Source: Erysipelotrichaceae bacterium (GTDB taxonomy: Bacteria > Bacillota_I > Bacilli_A > Erysipelotrichales > Erysipelotrichaceae). Taken from it: a DNA stretch of 9,782 bases. The notes beneath the pieces were generated by a model, which was not told the origin of the DNA, searched no databases, and saw only the letters and a program-made list of their open reading frames with translations. The stretch is taken from positions 8,643-18,424 of the forward strand of contig JAUNJW010000005.1 of assembly GCA_030533035.1 (NCBI GenBank), given 5' to 3'. The position numbers and the translations under genes were made by a program. Positions within the stretch are counted from its first letter, which is position 1. Each line of letters begins with the position of its first letter. Positions 1 to 6,940 of this stretch are shown here, piece after piece.

Positions 1-196
1 CTGTAAGGACGCCCTGTGCGTGGTACCACCTTGCTTGCTTCTCGGATACGTAACGTGTATTAGCGGTATTTCCTACTGAAATATTGTTCAGAAATACAAG
101 CTCCGGGACGACTTCATTCCCGCTGTCCGTCTGTTTCCACCAGCCACAGACTCTCTCAGGGTACAGCTGAAGAACTACTCCTCCCCTTCATCGCAT
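1..196 (-). promoter_or_regulatory. T-box riboswitch leader, truncated by the left edge (possible valine specifier)
   Basis: On the minus strand this is the 5' part of a T-box leader for a gene beyond the left edge. The T-box antiterminator core AAGGTGGTACCACG lies at 19-32. It is followed by GGGCGTCCTT, whose CCTT can pair with the AAGG to close the antiterminator. Upstream, Stem I shows GATGAAGG, AGAGAG, the conserved distal element GGCTGGTGGAAAC inside a GTCTGT/ACAGAC helix, and the 3' side GAAGTCGTCCCGGAGC. By position (GAA, triplet, then a purine) the specifier reads GTC (Val) at 110-112; the short basal helix makes this only moderately sure. The UGGU bulge fits a tRNA with discriminator A, as tRNA-Val has. 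The terminator hairpin would lie off the window. The controlled gene is unknown; a valine-related gene such as an aminoacyl-tRNA synthetase or a biosynthetic enzyme is a guess. Confidence 0.85.
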
Positions 197-202
197 GCAA
201 AG

Positions 203-230
203 ATTATATCAAATCCGTTTGATTAAACAA
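203..230 (-). promoter_or_regulatory. Sigma-A type promoter of the left-edge T-box transcript
   Basis: The minus strand carries a perfect -10 box TATAAT at 203-208. A -35 candidate TTGTTT lies at 225-230 with a 16-nt spacer. Transcription would start near 195, just before the T-box Stem I. It sits about 70 nt downstream of the stop of the 299-2560 gene. No clear terminator separates them, so read-through from that gene into this leader is also possible. Confidence 0.6.
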
Positions 231-298
231 TCAATAAATCCCGGATTCGGCCCGAATTGTAAGCGTGTTTACAGAAAATCCTGAAAGAATTTTCATTA

Positions 299-2560
299 TC
301 AGAGTTTGTTTCTCTGAATCTTTCCGCTGATTGTCTTGGGCAGATGATCCCGGAAGACAACGATACGCGGATATTTGTACGGCGCTGTATTCTGCTTGAC
401 GTAATTCTGGATTTCCTTCTTCAGTTCCTCACTCGGCTCAACGCCCTTGACAAGCACGATGCTGGCCTTGACGACCTGGCCGCGGACTTCGTCGGGTTCG
501 GCGCTGACGCCGCACTCAAGAACATACGGCAGTTCCATGATGACACTTTCGATCTCGAACGGGCCGATCCGGTAGCCGGAGGATTTGATGACGTCATCCA
601 CCCTGCCGATATACCAGAGATAGCCGTCCTCATCACGCCATGCCTCGTCGCCGGTGTGATAATAGCCGTCATGCCATACGGACTTGGTCGCGTCCTCATT
701 GCGGTAGTAGCCCTTGAACAGGCCGCAGGGAATATGATCATCCGTTTTGATGACGATCTCACCCGGTTCACCGTCGGGAACAGGATTGCCTTCCCTGTCG
801 AGAAGGTCGATGTCATACAGCGGCGTCGGCTTGCCCATGGAGCCAAGCTTGACTGTGCTGCCGAGCAGGTTTGCGACTGCCAGCGTGCATTCTGTCTGGC
901 CGAAGCCTTCCATGATATGCAGGCCGGTTGCCTTTTCGAACTGGCGGTAGACTTCCGGGTTGAGCGCTTCGCCGGCGGTTGTCATATGGACTACGCTGGA
1001 GAGGTCATATTTGGAAATGTCTTCCTTGACCAGCATTCTCAGGATGGTCGGCGGCGCGCAGAAGGTTGTGATATGGTACTTGGCAAACATCGGCAGGATA
1101 TCCGCTGCCTTGAAGCGTTCAAAGTCATAGGTGAAGACAGCGCCTTCCTGGAGCCACTGGCCATACAGCTTGCCCCACAGAGCCTTACCCCAGCCGGTAT
1201 CGGAAATCGTGAAATGCAGACCGTTGTCACTGACGCCATGCCAGTATTTTGCGGTGATGAAGTGACCGAGCGCATACTTGCAGGAATGCTCGGCGATCTT
1301 GGGATAGCCGGTTGTGCCGGACGTGAAGAACATCAGCTGCGTATCGTCGCCGCACGGTGAATCGGCTGTTCTCTCAAATTTCGAACTGTAAAGCCTGTAT
1401 TCATCATCGAAGTCCTGCCAGCCTTCACGGTTGCCGCCGACGAGGATTCTTGTCTTCAGGGTGCCGCATCTGCTCTGGGCGATGTCAACCTGGTTGGGCA
1501 CGTCATCGTCGCATGTCGTCACAATCGCGGTGACGCCGGCGGACAGGAAGCGGTATTCAAAGTCATGGGCCTGCAGCTGGCTGGTTGCCGGGATGGCGAT
1601 CGCGCCGAGCTTGTGCAGGGCAAGGAATGTGAACCAGAACTGGTAATGTCTCTTGAGGACAACCATGACCCTGTCGCCCTTGCGGATGCCGAGGGCCCTG
1701 AAATAGTTGGCGCACTGGTTGGACGCCTTGCTCATGTCCTTGAAGGTGAAGCGTCTTTCGGTCATATGCTTGTCGATGTGGATCATCGCCAGCTTTTCCG
1801 GATCCTTTTTCGCGATCGCGTCAACGACGTCAAACGCGAAATTGAACTTGTCCTCATTTTTGAAGGTGATCTTCTGGAGTTCGCCCTTATCATTTTCCTC
1901 ACACTCGACAAACTTCTCGCAGACCAGCGGATGTCTGTCACGGGAAGGAATAAAGGTGTTGCGGATCGTTGTCTCCTGGGTTTCCGCGCCGGAGATGACG
2001 ATTGCCAGGAACAGACAGTCGCGGCCGTCGACGGCGATCATGCCGTGCGGGGTTGAACTGTTGTAGAAAATGGAATCGCCTTCGGAAAGATATTCAACGT
2101 TGTCACCGACCTGGACCTTGAGGCGGCCGCTGATGACATAGTCGAATTCCTGGCCGGCATGGCGGGTCATATGGATCGGCTGGTTCTGCAGCTGCGGTTC
2201 ATATTCATAATGAACATAGTACGGCTCCGCCAGCTTATTGCGGAACATCGGCGCCATGTTCTGGATTTCAATGCCGTCTTCCTTGATGGAATTCTGCAGG
2301 TGGCCTTTTCTGGTGACAGTGTAGGAAGAAAGATTGGCGCTTCTTCCTTCGAGCAGGTCGCTCATGCCGACACCGAATGTCAGGGCGCACTTGTGGATAA
2401 ATGTGAAAGGCAGGTCGGAGCGGCCGGCTTCGTACTCTCTGTACTGTTCCGGTGTCACTTCGGTCTTGTCTGCCATTTCCTGAATGGAGAAGCCGGAAAT
2501 CTCACGCATTTCACGGATACGCTGCGCTGTTTCCATCAGTTCGTTCTGTACTTTTTGCAT
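299..2560 (-). CDS. XRE helix-turn-helix / cupin / acyl-CoA synthetase fusion protein
   Basis: This 753-residue protein joins a regulator to an AMP-forming acid:CoA ligase. Residues about 12-72 are an XRE-type HTH. Residues about 115-191 are a cupin with both motifs (H134, E138, G145; G161 to P171-H172). Together they resemble a complete HTH-cupin regulator of about 190 residues. Residues about 235-753 are an ANL-superfamily synthetase with P-loop TSGTTGYPK (413-421), GFGQTE (552-557), YHTGD (634-638), GRVDD (652-656) and catalytic Lys747 in SGKIQR. The segment SDTGWGKALWG resembles the medium-chain acyl-CoA synthetase group, so the likely reaction is carboxylate + ATP + CoA to acyl-CoA + AMP + PPi; the substrate is unknown. 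The start is supported by GGAGG at 2569-2573, 8 nt before ATG. A T-box leader precedes it, so expression should rise when a tRNA is uncharged. The HTH may bind DNA or be a relic; the cupin may sense a ligand. Confidence 0.93.
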   Translation of the reverse strand: MQKVQNELMETAQRIREMREISGFSIQEMADKTEVTPEQYREYEAGRSDLPFTFIHKCALTFGVGMSDLLEGRSANLSSYTVTRKGHLQNSIKEDGIEIQNMAPMFRNKLAEPYYVHYEYEPQLQNQPIHMTRHAGQEFDYVISGRLKVQVGDNVEYLSEGDSIFYNSSTPHGMIAVDGRDCLFLAIVISGAETQETTIRNTFIPSRDRHPLVCEKFVECEENDKGELQKITFKNEDKFNFAFDVVDAIAKKDPEKLAMIHIDKHMTERRFTFKDMSKASNQCANYFRALGIRKGDRVMVVLKRHYQFWFTFLALHKLGAIAIPATSQLQAHDFEYRFLSAGVTAIVTTCDDDVPNQVDIAQSRCGTLKTRILVGGNREGWQDFDDEYRLYSSKFERTADSPCGDDTQLMFFTSGTTGYPKIAEHSCKYALGHFITAKYWHGVSDNGLHFTISDTGWGKALWGKLYGQWLQEGAVFTYDFERFKAADILPMFAKYHITTFCAPPTILRMLVKEDISKYDLSSVVHMTTAGEALNPEVYRQFEKATGLHIMEGFGQTECTLAVANLLGSTVKLGSMGKPTPLYDIDLLDREGNPVPDGEPGEIVIKTDDHIPCGLFKGYYRNEDATKSVWHDGYYHTGDEAWRDEDGYLWYIGRVDDVIKSSGYRIGPFEIESVIMELPYVLECGVSAEPDEVRGQVVKASIVLVKGVEPSEELKKEIQNYVKQNTAPYKYPRIVVFRDHLPKTISGKIQRNKL

Positions 2561-2568
2561 GTCGAATG

Positions 2569-2573
2569 CCTCC
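2569..2573 (-). promoter_or_regulatory. Ribosome binding site of the HTH-cupin-ligase gene
   Basis: GGAGG lies 8 nt upstream of the ATG at 2558-2560. It sits just downstream of the T-box terminator, which supports translation starting at the HTH domain rather than at an internal ligase start. Confidence 0.8.
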
Positions 2574-2596
2574 GTTCATTTTCTGAGGCGCGTTTC

Positions 2597-2636
2597 ATAA
2601 AATAAAACACCCGCCTCAATTTCTTGAGACGAGTGT
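2597..2636 (-). terminator. T-box regulated intrinsic terminator
   Basis: On the minus strand ACACTCGTCTCAA pairs with TTGAGGCGGGTGT (13 bp including two G-U pairs, 4-nt loop) and is followed by TTTATTTTAT. The 5' arm contains CACTC, which can instead pair with GAGTG of the T-box core to form the antiterminator. The two structures are therefore mutually exclusive, as expected of a T-box switch. Confidence 0.9.
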
Positions 2637-2877
2637 GAATAATCACCCGCGGTACCACTCAATTTGCCGCACAGATGTGCGACCGCTCTTCAGGATCCAT
2701 CAATCCCTTCGCCTGTAACGGGGCGTCCCGGGATATATCTACTCAGCATCTGCCTTTCGTATATCCAGCTCAGAAGTGATGGTCTTTACGGATGTCAGCT
2801 GCCGGCTTTCACCACCCGCCGGCTCTCTTCTGAAGCTTCCATTCCTGACGTCTTCATCGCAGCTTTTTTTATAAGTC
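2597..2877 (-). promoter_or_regulatory. T-box riboswitch leader, probable isoleucine specifier (ATC)
   Basis: This leader lies before the HTH-cupin-ligase gene. The T-box core GAGTGGTACCGCGG is at 2647-2660. Stem I is readable: CAGAAG (2827-2832) pairs with CTTCTG, next to AGAGAG on the 5' side, with a CCGGC/GCCGG upper helix. The 3' side of the specifier loop reads ACC-ATC-A immediately before CTTCTG. The triplet one purine before the lower helix is therefore ATC (Ile) at 2778-2780. The UGGU bulge matches a tRNA with discriminator A. A GTTACAGG element typical of the Stem II/III region lies between Stem I and the antiterminator. Uncharged tRNA-Ile would stabilise the antiterminator and switch the downstream gene on. 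The T-box assignment is firm; the Ile assignment is likely but not proven. Confidence 0.93.
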
Positions 2878-2883
2878 CACTTG

Positions 2884-2913
2884 ATGATATCACTGCTTTT
2901 CTGACCGTGTCAA
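2884..2913 (-). promoter_or_regulatory. Promoter of the T-box / HTH-cupin-ligase transcript
   Basis: A consensus -35 TTGACA at 2908-2913 and a -10 TATCAT at 2884-2889 are separated by 18 nt on the minus strand. This puts the transcript start near 2877, directly before Stem I of the T-box. Confidence 0.75.
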
Positions 2914-2963
2914 CAAAAATGTAAACCGTTTCAGAAAGTCAGTGAAAATGAAAATCCGATCTT

Positions 2964-5441
2964 TCACTGATCCAGCCCGTAACGTCTGACGGCTTCCTCA
3001 CGCATCTTGTACTTGAGGATCTTGCCGGCCGCGTTCATCGGGAAGCTGTCAGTGAATTCAATATACTTCGGCACCTTGTGGCGGGCCAGTCTGCTGACCA
3101 TGTAGTCGCGCATCTCCTCAACCGTGACCGAACCCTCTTCCTTGAGGATGATCATCGCGCAGGCTTCCTCGCCATAGCGCTTGTCAGGCACGCCGATGAC
3201 CTGCACGTCACGGACAGCCGGATGGGTATAGATAAACTCCTCGATTTCCTTGGGATAGAGGTTTTCACCGCCGCGGATAATCATATCCTTCAGACGGCCT
3301 GTGATCTTGTAGTTGCCCTCTTCATCCCGGCAGGCAATATCGCCGGAATGGAGCCAGCCTTCCTCATCGACGGTCTCCGCTGTCGCGTCGGGCATCTTGT
3401 AGTATCCCTTCATGGTGTTGTAGCCGCGGGAACAGAACTCGCCGTTGACGCCGGGGCCGACCTCTTCACCGGTTTCCGGATCAATGATCTTGCACTGCAC
3501 ATGCGGAAACGCGTAGCCGACTGTTTCCGTGCGCACTTCAAGCGAATCCGTCCATGCGGACATGGTTGAGCCGGGGGAGGATTCCGTCTGGCCGTAGACA
3601 CTGACAATACCCCTCATATTCATCTCATTGGGATCCGCCGCCCTCTTCATGAGTTCCGGCGGGCAGCCGGAGCCGGCCATGATGCCGGTTCTCATATAGG
3701 AGAAATCCGTTGAACGGTAATTCGGATGATTGAACATCGCGATGAACATCGTCGGGACGCCGTTGAAACAGGTGATCTTCTCCTGGTTGATGCAGGCCAG
3801 CGAAGCCTTGGCGGAGAAGTAAGGCATCGGCGACATCGTCGCGCCATGGGTCATGGAGGACGTCATTGAAAGCACCATGCCGAAACAGTGGAACATCGGC
3901 ACCTGGATCATCATTCTGTCAGCTGTGGACAGGCCCATTCTGTCACCGATGCACTTGCCGTTGTTGACGACATTGTAGTGGGTTAACATGACGCCTTTGG
4001 GGAAGCCGGTGGTGCCGGATGTGTACTGCATGTTGGCGACATCGTCCGGCTTTACCTTTGAAGCCATGTAAAGAATCTGCTCACGGGGAACCATCGGCGC
4101 TCTTGCCATCGCTTCCTCAAATGTCAGGCTGCCTCTCTGCCTGAAACCGACGGTGATGACATTGCGCAGGAAAGGCAGGCGCTTGCAGTGAAGCGGTTCG
4201 CCGGGAATGGAGTGATAAATTTCCGGACAGATCTCATTGATGATCTGTCTGTAGTTGGAATCCAGGGCTGATTCAATCATGACCAGCGTATGGGTATCCG
4301 ACTGACGGAACAGATATTCCGCCTCATGGATCTTATAGGCGGTATTGACGGTGACCAGAACAGCGCCGATTTTGGTCGCTGCCCAGAATGTGATATACCA
4401 GGCCGGCACATTGGTTGCCCAGATGGCAACCTTGGAGCCTTCCCGCACGCCCAGGGAAACAAGCGCCCTGGCAAAATTGTCGACGTCCTCGCGGAACTCT
4501 TCATAGGTTCTTGTGTAGTCGAGGGTTGTATAGCGGAAGGCATACTGGTCCGGGAATTCCTCAACCAGTCTGTCAAGAACCTGCGGGAAGGTCAGGTCAA
4601 TCAATTCATCCTTCTTCCAGATATATTCGCCGGTTCCGTCATGGTTCAGATATAAATGAGACTTTCTTGTCCGGTTTCTTTCGAACCGTCTCATGTAGTT
4701 GATGTAATGCGGGAAAATGAACGCGTAGTCCTGCACGTCATGAACCCATTCCGGCTTCCATTCCAGTGAAATAAAACCGTCATAGTCAATGGACCACAGA
4801 GCCCGCATCATATCCTTCACCGGCATCAGGCCTTCGCCCATGATTGTATAGGCGCCGTCCTCGCCATAGTCGCGGATATGGACAAGTCTGACATAGCCGC
4901 CGAGATTCTTGATCGTGGTGTCCGGCGTTTCGCCATGGTCCTTGAACGGATGGTGCATGTCCCAGAGAACACCCAGGCTGTCATCGGCGAATTCATCGAG
5001 GATATCCTTGAGTCTTGCCGTATCGACATAGATGCCTCTTGTCTTGAGCAGGAAGACAACATTGGCTTTTCTCGCCTTTTCAGCGATTTGACTCAGCGCT
5101 TCCCTGACCATGTCCTCTCTGTCATGCATGACTTCGGCCGCGACGAAAGCGACGCCCATCTGGGACGCCTTCTCAATCGTCCAGAGCACTTTCTCCAGCG
5201 AGCCTTCCAGGCTCAGGTCCAGAGAGGTATCCAGATTGGGAATCTCGATGCCCCGCTCCCGGATGGAGCGCATGGTTGCCCGCATGGCATAGGGATCCAG
5301 CGGTCCTGTTTTGTCTGTATATTCCGGATGCTTGAAAAGATCATACAGTTCAAATCCGGCAAACTGCATTTCAGCCGCTATATCCGAATAGTCATAAAAT
5401 GACAGGTCGGACCAGCCGCGGGTGGAAAAAGAGAGCTTCAT
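2964..5441 (-). CDS. Xylose-isomerase-like TIM barrel / AMP-forming acyl-CoA synthetase fusion protein
   Basis: An 825-residue two-domain protein. Residues 1 to about 252 form a sugar-phosphate isomerase/epimerase-like (AP-endonuclease-2 type) TIM barrel with WDMHHP (D161, H164), VHIRD (H188) and ISLEW (E227). At the site where relatives have ETHG it reads KTRG (133-136), so one expected metal-binding Glu is Lys. After a linker of about 30 residues, residues about 281-825 are a full-length fatty-acyl-CoA-synthetase-like ligase: YTSGTTGFPK (473-482), YGQTE (616-620), HSGD (698-701), GRLKD (715-719) and catalytic Lys807 in NAAGKILK. The ligase should be active; the barrel may be inactive, altered or structural. 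The ATG overlaps the stop of the LeuA-like gene (ATGA) and has AGGAGG 7 nt upstream, so the two are translationally coupled under one T-box. The substrate is unknown. Confidence 0.93.
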   Translation of the reverse strand: MKLSFSTRGWSDLSFYDYSDIAAEMQFAGFELYDLFKHPEYTDKTGPLDPYAMRATMRSIRERGIEIPNLDTSLDLSLEGSLEKVLWTIEKASQMGVAFVAAEVMHDREDMVREALSQIAEKARKANVVFLLKTRGIYVDTARLKDILDEFADDSLGVLWDMHHPFKDHGETPDTTIKNLGGYVRLVHIRDYGEDGAYTIMGEGLMPVKDMMRALWSIDYDGFISLEWKPEWVHDVQDYAFIFPHYINYMRRFERNRTRKSHLYLNHDGTGEYIWKKDELIDLTFPQVLDRLVEEFPDQYAFRYTTLDYTRTYEEFREDVDNFARALVSLGVREGSKVAIWATNVPAWYITFWAATKIGAVLVTVNTAYKIHEAEYLFRQSDTHTLVMIESALDSNYRQIINEICPEIYHSIPGEPLHCKRLPFLRNVITVGFRQRGSLTFEEAMARAPMVPREQILYMASKVKPDDVANMQYTSGTTGFPKGVMLTHYNVVNNGKCIGDRMGLSTADRMMIQVPMFHCFGMVLSMTSSMTHGATMSPMPYFSAKASLACINQEKITCFNGVPTMFIAMFNHPNYRSTDFSYMRTGIMAGSGCPPELMKRAADPNEMNMRGIVSVYGQTESSPGSTMSAWTDSLEVRTETVGYAFPHVQCKIIDPETGEEVGPGVNGEFCSRGYNTMKGYYKMPDATAETVDEEGWLHSGDIACRDEEGNYKITGRLKDMIIRGGENLYPKEIEEFIYTHPAVRDVQVIGVPDKRYGEEACAMIILKEEGSVTVEEMRDYMVSRLARHKVPKYIEFTDSFPMNAAGKILKYKMREEAVRRYGLDQ

Positions 5442-6847
5442 TCGTTTTCCTCCTCATAGACAATCTTGTTGAGGGCGCTGATATAAGCGCTGATGGAGGA
5501 GCCGATGATGTCTGTGGAAAGACCTCTTCCAGAGTAAATCTTGCCGCCGTTGCGCAGCTTGACGACAGCTTCGCCCATCGCCTCGCGGCCTTCTGTGACA
5601 GAACGGATCTGGAAGTCATCAAGTTCATAGTGACGGCCGACAATCTGCTCAATGGCCAGGAAAGACGCGTCGACAGGACCGTCGCCCAGGGCCACGCTTT
5701 CGAGCAGCTCGCCCTTTTTCTTCAGGCGGATATGGGCGGAAGCGGTGAACACATTGCACGCGTTGATGATATATTCCTCCAGCTGGTAGGCAGGCGGAAC
5801 CTGCAGGGCCCAGGAGGCCACAACCGCGTCGATTTCCGGCGATGTGACGACTTCCTTGCGGGCAGCCAGACGTCTGAATTCTTCATAGACACGGATCTGA
5901 TCCTCTTCCGAAAGATCATAGCCGAGATTCTTTGTTTCATGGACAATCGCGTTGAGATCATCGTTGATGGAGAATGTCCTGTCGCCGATGTTCTCCCTGA
6001 CGCCGCTGTCAAACGGGGAGTTCTTGGAGCGGGTTTCGGTGAACATGCGGGAAACCTGGTCAACCAGCCGCTTCAGCTCTACAGTTCTGACATTCAGGCT
6101 CAGGCCGTATTCAGAACCTTTTTTACTCATGACCGCAGCCAGGCTGGACACAGAAGCAGAGTCCTCCGGATAAACGGAAGCCTTGACTTCATCGCCGCCG
6201 GCCATCATGCCGGCAATACTGCAGGCGTCCGCCATTGTAATCTGGTCGCTGCAGGCAAAGCCGAGGGCCGCTTTGTCAATAGAAGGAACATTTTCCCTGA
6301 CTTCTTTAATAAACTGCGCGAACTCATCCGCCAGCATATTTCCGTCGGTATCGCAGACAGTCACCGTGTCAGCCCCTGCCGCGATGGCCGCTTCAAGGAT
6401 TTCATACAGGAAAGGTCTCTCGCTTCTGGTCGCGTCGGAGGCGATGAATTCCACATCCGCGCAGAGCTGCTTCGCGTAGGCGATTCCCTCTTCCACTGCT
6501 TTTTTCACAGCTTCGGGCTTTTTGTGATACAGATATTCCATCTGGACAAGAGAAACCGGCGCCTTGATCGCAAGCCGCGGCTTTTTCGCGTTTTTCAGCG
6601 CGTCCCATGTCATTTCAATGCTTTCTTTTGAGCAGAGTGTTTCAACCGAGACAGTACTGCCGCTGACAGCGTCGGCCGCCGTCTTGATGAAAAGACTGTC
6701 AGCCTTGACCTGCTCAATCCTGCCGATTTCAATCACATCCACCTTCAGTTTGTCGAGCAGTCTGACGAGCTCAACCTTTTCCCTGAAGGAAAGTGTCTCG
6801 CTGATCTTCTGTTTCAGTGTCGCATCGCTTACTCTGACTGTACGCAT
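5438..6847 (-). CDS. LeuA-like protein with LeuA allosteric domain but lacking the canonical catalytic and metal motifs
   Basis: A 469-residue homologue of 2-isopropylmalate/citramalate synthase. The N-terminal part follows the DRE-TIM barrel (DKLKVDVIEIG at 32-42; ASDATRSERPFLYEI at 136-150; DTDGNML at 166-172). The C-terminal part, about 360-464, is a clear LeuA dimerisation/allosteric domain (GDGPVDAS, GRGLSTDIIGSSISAYISAL). The hallmark catalytic residues are missing. The usual DTTLRDGEQ reads DATLKQK (8-14), the HCHND metal motif reads FACSD (197-201), and the GERAGN loop reads YPEDSAS (226-232). All usual metal ligands therefore appear replaced, and classical acetyl-CoA condensation is unlikely. 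It may be a pseudoenzyme, a regulatory subunit or an enzyme with new chemistry. An ATG 35 codons upstream is open, but it lies inside the T-box terminator. The start used here has GGGGAGGA 7 nt before it. It is first in an operon with the TIM-barrel/ligase fusion. Confidence 0.9.
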   Translation of the reverse strand: MRTVRVSDATLKQKISETLSFREKVELVRLLDKLKVDVIEIGRIEQVKADSLFIKTAADAVSGSTVSVETLCSKESIEMTWDALKNAKKPRLAIKAPVSLVQMEYLYHKKPEAVKKAVEEGIAYAKQLCADVEFIASDATRSERPFLYEILEAAIAAGADTVTVCDTDGNMLADEFAQFIKEVRENVPSIDKAALGFACSDQITMADACSIAGMMAGGDEVKASVYPEDSASVSSLAAVMSKKGSEYGLSLNVRTVELKRLVDQVSRMFTETRSKNSPFDSGVRENIGDRTFSINDDLNAIVHETKNLGYDLSEEDQIRVYEEFRRLAARKEVVTSPEIDAVVASWALQVPPAYQLEEYIINACNVFTASAHIRLKKKGELLESVALGDGPVDASFLAIEQIVGRHYELDDFQIRSVTEGREAMGEAVVKLRNGGKIYSGRGLSTDIIGSSISAYISALNKIVYEEENE

Positions 6848-6854
6848 AACGTTG

Positions 6855-6862
6855 TCCTCCCC
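6855..6862 (-). promoter_or_regulatory. Ribosome binding site that sets the start of the LeuA-like gene
   Basis: GGGGAGGA lies 7 nt upstream of the ATG at 6845-6847. The open frame extends to 6952, but that part is T-box terminator sequence and has no such site, so the shorter start is chosen. Confidence 0.85.
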
Positions 6863-6887
6863 TGTTTTCCACTTTGTCTGTTTCCTG

Positions 6888-6940
6888 AAAAAAGGCTCCC
6901 GTCCCACTTCAGGAATAAATATCCTGAGAGACGAAAGCCT
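6888..6940 (-). terminator. T-box regulated intrinsic terminator
   Basis: A long minus-strand hairpin: AGGCTTTCGTCTC pairs with GGGACGGGAGCCT (13 bp with G-U pairs). A 3-nt bulge and TCAGGA/TCCTGA follow towards the loop, and TTTTTT follows the stem. The 5' arm contains CTCTCA, which can pair with TGAGAG of the T-box core in the antiterminator, so the two states exclude each other. Confidence 0.92.

Noticed and set aside
245..257. Short palindrome ATTCG-GCC-CGAAT after the stop of the HTH-cupin-ligase gene
   Set aside because: Five base pairs and no following T-run; too weak for a terminator call.
344..1360. Plus-strand open frame of 338 codons
   Set aside because: It lies wholly opposite the ligase domain of the HTH-cupin fusion, whose catalytic motifs are intact. 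The translation shows no family resemblance.
2940..2969. Hairpin CAGTGAAA / TTTCACTG at the stop of the TIM-ligase gene
   Set aside because: It has a perfect 8-bp stem, but a 14-nt loop and no T-run after it. It could stabilise the 3' end, but terminator evidence is weak.
5399..6631. Long plus-strand open frame of 410 codons
   Set aside because: It is antisense to the well-supported LeuA-like gene, has no recognisable domain, and arises from the G+C-rich codon usage of the real gene.
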